Assembly (NCBI RefSeq): GCF_936927845.1
Contig: NZ_CAKZHV010000025.1
Coordinates: 11,673-75,672 of the forward strand
Source of the DNA: an uncultured Sphingomonas sp.
GTDB taxonomy: Bacteria; Pseudomonadota; Alphaproteobacteria; Sphingomonadales; Sphingomonadaceae
Reading direction: 5' to 3'
DNA: 64,000 nucleotides
The position numbers were made by a program, and so were the translations under genes. How positions within the stretch are numbered: the first letter of the stretch is position 1; each line of letters opens with the position of its first letter. The notes beneath the pieces were generated by a model. That model had not been told where the DNA came from. It was given only the letters and a program-made list of their open reading frames with translations, and did no database searches. Positions 19,717-27,634 of this stretch are shown in pieces.

Positions 19717-20260
19717 CACGACCTCTGCGGTAACACGGCTGCGTACCGCCACCCGCGCTTCGCACGATCTGGTGGACGCAGCGTTCGGCAACTTCGATCT
19801 GACCGATCGCGCTGCCTATCGCCGCTTCCTCGTCGCGCACGCCCGCGCGCTGCCTACGGCGGAAACTGCAATCGCCGCGCTTCCGTTCGCGCGCACGCTC
19901 CCGCCGCGCACGGCGCTACTCGCGCGCGACCTCGCCGATCTGGGTGAAGACATGCCGCCTCGGCTGCAACTTGGGTACCTTGACGAAGCCGGTTCGTGGG
20001 GCGCGCTCTACGTAGTCGAAGGATCGCGACTCGGCGGTGTCATGCTCGCGCGCTCGGTTGGCACCGATCTGCCGTCACGCTATCTCGCTGCCGCGCACGC
20101 CCCCGGACAATGGCGTGCGATCCGCGAGGCGATCGACACCGCGGGCGCGCATGCCTCGCCCGACTGGCATGACGCACTGCTCGCCGGCGCTGCGGCGACG
20201 TTCGAGCTCTATGCCAAGGCCGCCCAAGTGACCCAACCCGCGCTGGTTTCCCCGCGCTGA
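19703..20260 (+). CDS. biliverdin-producing haem oxygenase, BphO type
   Basis: A 185-residue haem oxygenase-like protein. It opens the haem ring to give biliverdin, CO and iron. The proximal-ligand region is LRTATRASHDLVDAAFG, with the His about residue 20. The distal helix shows the Gly-rich GALYVVEGSRLGG near 110-122. ATG 19703 follows TTGGAGA and overlaps the end of the amidohydrolase gene. The facing gene, 20 bases away, is a bacteriophytochrome, which needs biliverdin as chromophore, so this is very likely its supplier. The haem source could also serve iron recovery. Confidence 0.88.
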   Translation: MVSTDTTSAVTRLRTATRASHDLVDAAFGNFDLTDRAAYRRFLVAHARALPTAETAIAALPFARTLPPRTALLARDLADLGEDMPPRLQLGYLDEAGSWGALYVVEGSRLGGVMLARSVGTDLPSRYLAAAHAPGQWRAIREAIDTAGAHASPDWHDALLAGAAATFELYAKAAQVTQPALVSPR

Positions 20261-20279
20261 GCAGTTAGCGACCCCGCGA

Positions 20280-22421
20280 TCAATCTTCCTCGATCGGCGC
20301 GGTCAGCACCGCGCGGAGGCCCGGCTGATTGTCCTGATATTCGACCTCGCCGCCGATCCGCTGCACCACTGCGCTCATCATCCGGCTGCCAAACCCGACA
20401 TTGTCGCCCTGCTTGCCGCGGCCCTGATCGGCAACGATCAGCCGCAGCTTGTTACGATGCTGCTCCAGTACGATGTCGATCGGCCCGGGATTCTCGGCGG
20501 TATAAGCGTATTTGGTTGCGTTGGTGATCAACTCGGCCGCGATCAGCCCCACGTTCACCGCGCGGTCGGTCGGGATCAGCACCGGCGCCAGCTCCGCCGA
20601 CAGCCGATTGCCCCAGTCGCGACCCAGCGACGTGCGCATGTCGTCCAGCAGTTCGCCTAGGTAGCGGGACAGGTCGATCGTCGCGATCTGATCGTCGCGG
20701 TAGAGCCGGCGGTGGACGAGCGCGACCGCCGACAGCCGCGAACGCGCTTCCTGCAACTGATCCGCTACCTCGCCCGGTCCGGCCGCACGCGCCTGGAGCA
20801 TCAGGAACGATGCAACGAGTTGCAGGCTGTTCTGCACGCGGTGATCGACCTCGCGCATCAGCAGATCCTTCTGACCCAGCGCCGCGTCCTTCTCCGCGAT
20901 CGCGCGACCCAGGTCGCTGTTGACCCGGCGTAGCTCGTCAAGCAGCCCCGCCTCGCGCAGCATCCGCCGCAGCCGCTGCGCCGCGTCGACCTGCTCGAGT
21001 GTCCAGCGCCGTGCGCGCCCACGTACCGTCTGCGTCCAACTCTCGAACGAGGAACGCGGCGTCAGCGCGGCTTTGGGATCGTGCTGCACCGCTTTGTGCG
21101 GATTGCCCGCCCATTCGACCTGCTCGATGTGTTCCACGCGCAACCAAAGCAGCGTCAGGCGCTGCTGCGGCAGACTGATCGAGAGAACGCCGGTAAACGG
21201 CGCCAGCAGGTTCGCCTCGCTCCAGTCGGCGCTCAGTTCGCGTGTCAAAAACACGCCGGCATCGTCGCGCTTGCCCAGCCACTCGCCCAGCAGCCGCAGC
21301 TTGTCGTTGGTCGGGCAGAAGCCGGTCGTCTCGATCCGCTCGCCGAGGACCGCGAAGCCGTCCGCCCCCATCATGCGGCGCATGTCCTCGCGCCGCCGCG
21401 CCAGCACGCGCTCGATCCGCTCGTCCCCGAACAGCGCAGGGAGCAACGTGTCTTCCTCGGTCCGAAGCGCCAGCCGCTCGCGGTAGCTCTCGGCTTCCTC
21501 CTTGGCGGTGATCTGCCGCGACAAGCCGCCCGCCAATGCCGCCGCCACCGTTCGCACGTCGCGCGAAAGCTGCTTGGGCGCGTGATGGTGACACGCGATC
21601 AATCCCCACAGCATCCCGTCCTTCACGATCGAGATCGACGCAGAGGCACCCACTTCCATGTTGCGGAGGTATTGCAGGTGGATCGGCGACACGCTGCGGA
21701 TCGCGACGTCGCTCAGGTCAATGCCAGAGAACGCCGCCGGACGGATCGGCTGCGGATCGTAGTCGATCGTCGGGATCACGCGGGTTCGATTGCGCACGTA
21801 CAGCGCGCGTGCCTGGCGCGGGATATCACTGGCAGGAAAATGGTGGTTGAGAAAGGTGTCGAGCGATGGGTCGCGATCCTCGGCGACGACGTAGCCCGCC
21901 TCGTCATCGAGGAAGCGGTACACCATCACGCGATCGAACCCGGTCAGCGCACGGAACGCAATCGCGGCACGCTCGCACAATGCCTTAAGCGTCGCGGTCC
22001 GCTCGAACCCGCTCGCGGTTGCATCGAGCCAACCGAGCGTTTCCGCAGCGCTTCTCGCATCCGGGTCGGCCGGCTCAAGCTCGGCGATAAGATACGCGCC
22101 CGAGCGGTGAAAGGCGACATCGTGCCCGGCGACGACGCCGCCGATCACCGTCCCGCCCGGCCCTGCCACCGAACGCGCCAGCACGCCCGCCACGTCAATG
22201 CCGAGCAGGTCGGACAGCGAGCGGCCGAGCCAGTCGGGGGCAAGCTGGCGTTCAATGTGGCCTGCGCCGGCGACAACCGTCAACGTTTTGGGCTCGGCGA
22301 TCAGCAGCAGGCCGTGGGGCTGGACCGCGCCCGGAATGTGGATCGGCTCACGGTCGCACGCCGTCAGATCGAGCTGAACCGACGCAGCCATCCCCCGCGC
22401 TGCCACTCCATCGCCTGCCAA
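20280..22421 (-). CDS. bphP: bacteriophytochrome sensor histidine kinase
   Basis: A 713-residue red/far-red photoreceptor kinase with PAS-GAF-PHY-kinase order. The biliverdin-binding Cys is in LTACDREPIHIPG (about residue 22), followed by AVQPHGLLL. The GAF pocket contains PASDIP, the PHY tongue carries PRSSF, and the kinase is of the HisKA_2/HWE-like class (MREVDHRVQNSLQLV; ITNATKYAY; C-terminal GFGSRMM). Start TTG 22421 is supported by AGGAG six bases upstream; ATG 22391 is the alternative. Such kinases in alphaproteobacteria often signal into the general stress response. No response regulator is adjacent. Convergent with the haem oxygenase gene. Confidence 0.95.
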   Translation of the reverse strand: MAGDGVAARGMAASVQLDLTACDREPIHIPGAVQPHGLLLIAEPKTLTVVAGAGHIERQLAPDWLGRSLSDLLGIDVAGVLARSVAGPGGTVIGGVVAGHDVAFHRSGAYLIAELEPADPDARSAAETLGWLDATASGFERTATLKALCERAAIAFRALTGFDRVMVYRFLDDEAGYVVAEDRDPSLDTFLNHHFPASDIPRQARALYVRNRTRVIPTIDYDPQPIRPAAFSGIDLSDVAIRSVSPIHLQYLRNMEVGASASISIVKDGMLWGLIACHHHAPKQLSRDVRTVAAALAGGLSRQITAKEEAESYRERLALRTEEDTLLPALFGDERIERVLARRREDMRRMMGADGFAVLGERIETTGFCPTNDKLRLLGEWLGKRDDAGVFLTRELSADWSEANLLAPFTGVLSISLPQQRLTLLWLRVEHIEQVEWAGNPHKAVQHDPKAALTPRSSFESWTQTVRGRARRWTLEQVDAAQRLRRMLREAGLLDELRRVNSDLGRAIAEKDAALGQKDLLMREVDHRVQNSLQLVASFLMLQARAAGPGEVADQLQEARSRLSAVALVHRRLYRDDQIATIDLSRYLGELLDDMRTSLGRDWGNRLSAELAPVLIPTDRAVNVGLIAAELITNATKYAYTAENPGPIDIVLEQHRNKLRLIVADQGRGKQGDNVGFGSRMMSAVVQRIGGEVEYQDNQPGLRAVLTAPIEED

Positions 22422-22511
22422 ACGCCGCTCCTGTACTCACTTTGTCCTTGTCCTAGAGCAAAGCGAGGCGCCTGCGCTAGTGCCCGAACAAGGCGGGCGT
22501 CCCGATTTACG

Positions 22512-23507
22512 CTACCGGACAGCATCGGTGACGCGCGCCATCATCGTGGCGAGCCGCGCTTCGATGATCGACTCGGCCTCGGCAATGATGCGGTCGACCA
22601 AGTCGCTGACGGTCGGCACGTCGTGGATCAGCCCCTGGACCATGCCGGCCGACCAGATACCGTCGTCGGTGTCGCCGCGCTCCATCGCCGCGACGCCGCG
22701 CCTGCCCGCGACCAGATGCTGCACGTCGGCGAATTCGGCGCCACCCGCGCGCTCGATCGCGACCACTTCCTCGCTGACCTTGTTCTTCATGACGCGGGCG
22801 GTGTTGTGGAGGGTGCGAAAGATCAGGTCGGTCTGCCGCTCGTCGTTGGCGACCATGCGCTCCTTGAACGTATCGGGTATCTGCGCCTCCTGCGTCACGC
22901 AGAAGCGCGTTCCCATGTTGATGCCGTCGGCACCGAGCGCGAGCGCCGCGACCAGCCCGCGCCCATCGGCGAAGCCCCCGCTCGCCAGCATCGGCACGCG
23001 TACCTTGTCGGCGGCGGCAGGGATCAGGATCAGCCCGGGAATATCGTCCTCACCCGGATGCCCGGCGCATTCGAAGCCGTCGATCGAGATCGCGTCCGCG
23101 CCCATCCGCTCGGCCGATAGCGCGTGCCGGACCGCGGTGCATTTGTGGATCACCTTGACCCCGTGCGCCTTGAAATCGTCAATATGCTCCTGCGGCTTGT
23201 ACCCGGCGGTCTCGACGATCTTGACCCCGCCCTCGATGATCGCGCGGCGATATTCGGCGTAGGGCGGCGGGTTGATCGTCGGCAGGATGGTCAGGTTCAC
23301 GCCGAACGGCTTGTCGGTCAGGTCGCGCGTGCGGCGGATTTCCTCGGCGAGCGCCTCGGGCGTCGGTTGCGTCAGCGCGGTCACGAACCCGAGCGCGCCA
23401 GCGTTCGCGACCGCGGCGACCAGATGCGCCTTGCCGACCCATTGCATCCCGCCCTGCGCGATCGGATGTTCGATCCCGAACGCCTCGGTGAACCGCGTCT
23501 TGAGCAT
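22512..23507 (-). CDS. nitronate monooxygenase-family flavoprotein
   Basis: A 331-residue TIM-barrel FMN enzyme of the 2-nitropropane dioxygenase/FabK-like family. ATG 23507 is preceded by GGGGAGAGGG. Typical segments are HPIAQGGMQWVG, AVANAGALGFVTAL, FGVNLTILP, ISIDGFECAGHPGEDD (flavin and active-site His) and ASGGFADGRGLVAALALGADGINMGTRF written across two glycine-rich phosphate loops. Many members of this subgroup act on unknown substrates rather than nitroalkanes. It lies just downstream of an acyl-CoA dehydrogenase gene on the same strand. Confidence 0.88.
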   Translation of the reverse strand: MLKTRFTEAFGIEHPIAQGGMQWVGKAHLVAAVANAGALGFVTALTQPTPEALAEEIRRTRDLTDKPFGVNLTILPTINPPPYAEYRRAIIEGGVKIVETAGYKPQEHIDDFKAHGVKVIHKCTAVRHALSAERMGADAISIDGFECAGHPGEDDIPGLILIPAAADKVRVPMLASGGFADGRGLVAALALGADGINMGTRFCVTQEAQIPDTFKERMVANDERQTDLIFRTLHNTARVMKNKVSEEVVAIERAGGAEFADVQHLVAGRRGVAAMERGDTDDGIWSAGMVQGLIHDVPTVSDLVDRIIAEAESIIEARLATMMARVTDAVR

Positions 23508-23575
23508 CGTCCCTCTCCCCTTCGATGGTTTTCGTGTCCAATGATCGTGCCCGCGCCAACTTCGCGCGTAGCAGC

Positions 23576-24937
23576 CTAGCCCAGTGCCTGTGCGCCCGAG
23601 CGCGGGCGGATCTGCGACTGCGCGCGATAGTCGACGTCGGACCAGTCGAGCGCCGACAATTCGACGCGCCGCGGGCCCATGTAGCCGAACAGGAACGCAC
23701 CCACCTTGCGCATCTGGATCTCCTCCGCACCTTCGGTGATGCGGTAGCGGCGGTGGTGGCGATAGATGTGCTCGAACGGCTTGTGGCGCGAATAGCCGAT
23801 CCCGCCGTGCACCTGCATCGCGCGGTCGGCGGCGTCGCACACCAGCCGGTTCGCCCAATAGTTGCACATGCTGACCTTGTCCGACAGCCGGCGCTCGACC
23901 TCGGCGTGCGGCATGGCGTCCATGTCCGCGGCGGTTTTGCGGATCAGCAGCCGCAGCATCTCGATCTGCGTCGCGAGTTCGACCAGTGGAAACTGGATCG
24001 CCTGATTGCGCGCCAGCTCCTCGCCGAAGGGCTTGCGCGCGCGGGCGTAGCGGATCGATTCCTCGACGCAGTAGCTCGCCGCGCCCAGACTCGACGCCGC
24101 CTGCCTGATCCGGTTCTCGTGCACGAAACTCTGCGCGAGCGGCAGGCCGTTCTCTGGTTCGCCGAACAACGCGCTGTCGGGCACCCAGACTTGGTCGAAG
24201 CGGACCCGCGGGTGGTCGGTCGGCATGTTGAAGGTCCAGAGATATTCTTCGATCTTCACGCCTACGCTATCGACGGGGACCAGGAAGCAACTGATCCCGC
24301 GCGCCGCGCCGTCCTCACCGCTCGTCCGCGCGAACAGGGCGCAGTGGGTGGCGGCATGCATCCCGGTCGTCCACATCTTCTCACCGGTCAGCACCCAGCC
24401 GGGCACGCCATCGCGGGCCTCGCGGCGCGCGCGCGTCTCCATATGCGTCGCGTCCGATCCGTGTTTCGGCTCGGTCAGTCCGAAGGTGATGCGGCGCGTG
24501 CCGTCGAACATGCCCGAAATGAACTCCGCCTTCTGTGCGGGCGTGCCGTAATCGTCGAACATGCGCGCGAACGGGTTGTTGGCGACGATCGAATGTTCGG
24601 TCTGCAGGTCGTTGTGGAGGCCGAGGCCCTTGGCGGCGAGATATTCGCGGATTACGCACATCCAAAGGTTCGAGCCGCCCTGCCCGCCGAATTTCGGGTC
24701 CATCGCGAAGCGCAGGAACCCCGCCGCGTCCGCGCGCCGCCGCGCCTCGACGAGCAGCGCCTCCCATTCGGGACGCGGCAGTCCGTCGCGCTCGAAATCG
24801 GTTCGCACATATTCGCGGCGATGATCGAAGAAGCGGACATTTTCGTCGGCCTGCTCGAGTGGCCTGATCTCGGCTTCGATGAAGGCATCCAGCTCGCCCA
24901 GATAGTCGCGCAACGTGGCCGGCAGATCGAAGTCCAT
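23576..24937 (-). CDS. acyl-CoA dehydrogenase (ACAD11/LvaC-like context)
   Basis: A 453-residue FAD-dependent acyl-CoA dehydrogenase, longer than the usual 380, as in the ACAD10/11 subgroup. Motifs: FGLTEPKHGSDATHMETRA (FAD/substrate loop), GEKMWTTGMHAATH, AMQVHGGIGYSRHKPFEH, and RITEGAEEIQ with the catalytic-type Glu near the C terminus. It is divergent from the APH-like kinase and DUF6285 pair, sharing an 81-base promoter region. That combination resembles the pathway in which a 4-hydroxyacyl-CoA is phosphorylated and the phosphate eliminated by an acyl-CoA dehydrogenase. This is inference from context; ordinary beta-oxidation is the alternative. Confidence 0.9.
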   Translation of the reverse strand: MDFDLPATLRDYLGELDAFIEAEIRPLEQADENVRFFDHRREYVRTDFERDGLPRPEWEALLVEARRRADAAGFLRFAMDPKFGGQGGSNLWMCVIREYLAAKGLGLHNDLQTEHSIVANNPFARMFDDYGTPAQKAEFISGMFDGTRRITFGLTEPKHGSDATHMETRARREARDGVPGWVLTGEKMWTTGMHAATHCALFARTSGEDGAARGISCFLVPVDSVGVKIEEYLWTFNMPTDHPRVRFDQVWVPDSALFGEPENGLPLAQSFVHENRIRQAASSLGAASYCVEESIRYARARKPFGEELARNQAIQFPLVELATQIEMLRLLIRKTAADMDAMPHAEVERRLSDKVSMCNYWANRLVCDAADRAMQVHGGIGYSRHKPFEHIYRHHRRYRITEGAEEIQMRKVGAFLFGYMGPRRVELSALDWSDVDYRAQSQIRPRSGAQALG

Positions 24938-25018
24938 CGCCCTCTCCCGAATTAAGTCGAGTCTTTTAACTTGCGTAGCGCGTGTCCGCGGGTTTTACAT
25001 CCCCTTACGGGAGCACGG

Positions 25019-26050
25019 ATGACCGAGCGGCTGAGCAGGGACGACATTGCCGAGCGGCTCGGCCGGATCGCGCCCCGGCTCGCCCCCGGCGCGTACGCGA
25101 TCGCCGATATGACGCGACTGACCGGCGGCGCGAGCATGGAGACCTGGTCGTTCGACGCGGTGACACCAGACGAACGTGTGCCGTTGATCCTGCGACGTCG
25201 CGCCGCCGCCCTCGCGTCCGCCCCCACATCCGCCGACACGTCGACCGCACCGCTCGCCCGCGAGGCCGAGGTGATCGCGTGCGCGGTCGCGGCGGGCGTG
25301 CCCGCGCCGCGCATCGTGCATGTCTGCGAGGATGATGACACGTACGGCGGGTTGGGCGACGCTTATGTGATGCACCGCATCGCGGGCGAGACGCTGGGCA
25401 AGCGGATCGCGACCGATCCCGCGTTAGCCACGGTCCGCCCGAGCCTCGCGCGCCAGTGCGGTGCAGCGCTCGCGCGTATCCACGCGGTCACGCCGCCCGC
25501 GACGCTCGAGTATGTCGACGCCGCCGCGACGCTCGCGCGCTACGAGGCGACGTGGCGCGCGTCGGGTGCCGTCCGCCCGACGATCGAGGCGGCGTTCCGC
25601 TGGCTCGAGCGGCGGTTGCCGCGCGACGCGGTCGCGCCGCGGCTGATCCACGGCGATTTCCGCAACGGCAATCTGATGGTCGATCCGGCGAACGGGCTGG
25701 TCGCGGTGCTCGACTGGGAACTCGCCCACGTCGGCGATCCGGCGGAAGACCTCGGCTGGCTGTGCACCGCTAGCTGGCGCTTCGGGCAACCGCATCGCCG
25801 CGTCGGCGGCTTCGGCGAGGTTGACGATCTGCTCGCGGGCTATGCCGAAGCAGGCGGAGAGCCGATCGACCCCGCGCGGGTGGAGTATTGGTCGATGCTC
25901 GGCAGCCTGAAATGGGGGGTGATGACGACCATGATGTATGCAAGCTTCGCTGCGGACCCCTCCGCCGGGCCCGAGCGCGGCGTGATCGGCCGCCGCCTGT
26001 CCGAGGCGGAAGCCGACATCGTCGCGATCATCGAGGCTTCGCGCGGGTGA
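25019..26050 (+). CDS. APH-family phosphotransferase, LvaA-like
   Basis: A 343-residue kinase of the aminoglycoside phosphotransferase fold. ATG 25019 follows ACGGGAGC. It has a nucleotide-binding lobe (RLTGGASMETWSF), a hinge (GDAYVMHRIAGETLG), the catalytic loop LIHGDFRNGNLM (His-Gly-Asp...Asn) and the metal-binding LDWELAHVGDPAEDLGWL. In bacteria these proteins paired with a DUF6285-like partner act in acyl-CoA metabolism (LvaA of levulinate catabolism phosphorylates 4-hydroxyacyl-CoA), not in antibiotic resistance. The GTGA overlap with the DUF6285-like gene fits that model. Confidence 0.88.
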   Translation: MTERLSRDDIAERLGRIAPRLAPGAYAIADMTRLTGGASMETWSFDAVTPDERVPLILRRRAAALASAPTSADTSTAPLAREAEVIACAVAAGVPAPRIVHVCEDDDTYGGLGDAYVMHRIAGETLGKRIATDPALATVRPSLARQCGAALARIHAVTPPATLEYVDAAATLARYEATWRASGAVRPTIEAAFRWLERRLPRDAVAPRLIHGDFRNGNLMVDPANGLVAVLDWELAHVGDPAEDLGWLCTASWRFGQPHRRVGGFGEVDDLLAGYAEAGGEPIDPARVEYWSMLGSLKWGVMTTMMYASFAADPSAGPERGVIGRRLSEAEADIVAIIEASRG

Positions 26051-26394
26051 TCACGCACCCGACCGCTGCCGAGCTTGTCGCGGGGGTCGCCGCCTGGATG
26101 CCCGTCGACGGCAGCGCGCCGCCCTTCGCGATGCGCGTGGCGCGCAACGCGCTGGAGATCGCAGGCCGCGACCTGACGCTCGGTCCCGCCGCCGACGCGC
26201 GCGCCGCTGCGCGGATGCGCGAACTGCTCGGACAGGAAGGGACGCGCGACGAACTCGACCGCGCGCTGGTGGCGGCGATCCGCGGCGGCACGATCGCGCC
26301 CGACGAGTCCGCGCTCGTCGAGCATCTGCGGCTATGCGCGCTCGACACGCTCGCGATCGACCAGCCGCGTTACGCGCACCAGCTTACGCCATAA
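26047..26394 (+). CDS. DUF6285/LvaB-like small partner protein
   Basis: A 115-residue, mostly helical protein starting at GTG 26047 inside the kinase stop (GTGA). It opens THPTAAELVAGVAAWM, continues FAMRVARNALEIAGRDL, and has a conserved-looking EHLRLCALDTLAIDQP tail. Proteins of this size and position accompany the APH-like kinase in bacterial gene clusters; in Pseudomonas putida the equivalent LvaB is required for LvaA activity. The assignment to DUF6285 rests on motif memory and on the neighbour. Confidence 0.75.
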   Translation: MITHPTAAELVAGVAAWMPVDGSAPPFAMRVARNALEIAGRDLTLGPAADARAAARMRELLGQEGTRDELDRALVAAIRGGTIAPDESALVEHLRLCALDTLAIDQPRYAHQLTP

Positions 26395-26455
26395 CTTTTG
26401 TTGTGCCGATTGCGACGTGGCTTTAGGCTCGCCCGAAACGATCGGGGAGGAATGA

Positions 26456-27580
26456 ATGAGCAAGCCACCGCTCTCGGGCATCCGCGTGGTCGAATTCGCC
26501 GGCATCGGGCCGGGGCCGTTCGCGGGCATGATGCTCGCCGACCACGGCGCGGAGGTGATCCGTATCGACCGTGCGAAGCCGGGGGGCCTGTCGCTCGCGA
26601 TCGATGCGAAGGACCCGCTGCTGCGCAGCCGCCGGTCGGTGTCGCTCGATCTCAAGAACCCGCACGCGATCGCGGCGGTGCGGCGCATCGTTCGCGACGC
26701 GGACGCGATCATCGAGGGATTTCGCCCGGGGGTGATGGAGCGGCTGGGGCTCGGCCCCGACGTGCTGCTCGGCGACAATCCGCGGCTCGTCTACGGGCGG
26801 ATGACCGGTTGGGGGCAGACGGGACCGCGCGCGCACGAACCGGGGCACGACATCAACTACGTGGCGCTGTCGGGCGTGCTCCACGCGCTCGGCCGCGCGG
26901 GCGAGAAGCCGACGCCGCCGATCAACCTCGCGGGCGATTTCGGCGGCGGCGCGATGTTTCTCGCCTTCGGGATGCTCGCCGCCCTCATTCATGCACAGCG
27001 CACCGGCGAGGGTCAGGTGGTCGACGCGGCGATGACCGAGGGGTCCTCGGTGCTGATGTCGATGATGTGGGGGTTCCGCGCGATGGGGCGCTGGCGCGAC
27101 GAGCGCGGCACCAATCTGCTCGATACCGCCGCGCATTTCTACGACACATACGAGACGAGCGACGGCAAATACGTCTCGCTCGGCGCGATCGAGCCGCAAT
27201 TCTACGCCGAGTTCCGCCGTGTCGCCGGGCTGGATGACGCGAAGTGGGATCGTCAGATGGACCAGCGTGGCTGGCCCGAGCTCAAGGACGAGCTGACCGC
27301 GCTGTTCCGCACCCGCAGCCGCGACGAATGGGTGGCGCTGTTCGAGGGGCACGACATCTGCTTCGCGCCCGTGCTCGGCTTCGACGAGGCGCGCGCCGAC
27401 CCGCACAATGTGGCGCGCGGCGCGTTCGTCGAGGCGGGCGGCGTGCCCCAGCCGGCCCCCGCACCGCGCTATTCGGTGAGTGACACCGTTGCGCCGCAAA
27501 TGGCGGGCGTGCGTGACGACGCGGGGCTGCTGCGCGAGCTGGGTTTCGGCGACGCGGAGATCGCCGCGCTGGGTCACTGA
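26456..27580 (+). CDS. CaiB/BaiF family CoA-transferase (alpha-methylacyl-CoA racemase-like)
   Basis: A 374-residue family III CoA-transferase. The N terminus LSGIRVVEFAGIGPGPFAGMMLADHGAEV matches, in two parts, the CoA-binding start of AMACR. Further markers are GRMTGWGQTGPRA, the GHDINYVALSG His-Asp region of the active site, NLAGDFGGGAMFLAFG, and a C-terminal half ending in FDEARADPHN. The motif set is closer to alpha-methylacyl-CoA racemase (inversion of 2-methyl branched acyl-CoA) than to a true transferase. It probably belongs with the kinase/dehydrogenase genes upstream in branched or hydroxy acyl-CoA catabolism; 61 bases separate it from the DUF6285 gene. Confidence 0.92.
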   Translation: MSKPPLSGIRVVEFAGIGPGPFAGMMLADHGAEVIRIDRAKPGGLSLAIDAKDPLLRSRRSVSLDLKNPHAIAAVRRIVRDADAIIEGFRPGVMERLGLGPDVLLGDNPRLVYGRMTGWGQTGPRAHEPGHDINYVALSGVLHALGRAGEKPTPPINLAGDFGGGAMFLAFGMLAALIHAQRTGEGQVVDAAMTEGSSVLMSMMWGFRAMGRWRDERGTNLLDTAAHFYDTYETSDGKYVSLGAIEPQFYAEFRRVAGLDDAKWDRQMDQRGWPELKDELTALFRTRSRDEWVALFEGHDICFAPVLGFDEARADPHNVARGAFVEAGGVPQPAPAPRYSVSDTVAPQMAGVRDDAGLLRELGFGDAEIAALGH

Positions 27581-27586
27581 CCCGTG

Positions 27587-27624
27587 GGGGTGCGCCGTTT
27601 GCCACGCGGCGGACGGCGCATCCC
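27587..27624. terminator. hairpin between convergent genes
   Basis: A 12-bp stem (GGGGTGCGCCGT / ACGGCGCATCCC, one G-U pair) with a 14-base loop, seven bases after the CoA-transferase stop and ten before the end of the convergent MFS gene. There is no T-run, so termination may be weak or factor-assisted. Confidence 0.45.
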
Positions 27625-27634
27625 GGCGAAGTGA

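Noticed and set aside
25019..26050. APH-family kinase as an aminoglycoside resistance gene.
   Set aside because: It is coupled to a DUF6285/LvaB-like gene and neighbours acyl-CoA enzymes, which fits acyl-CoA metabolism rather than resistance.
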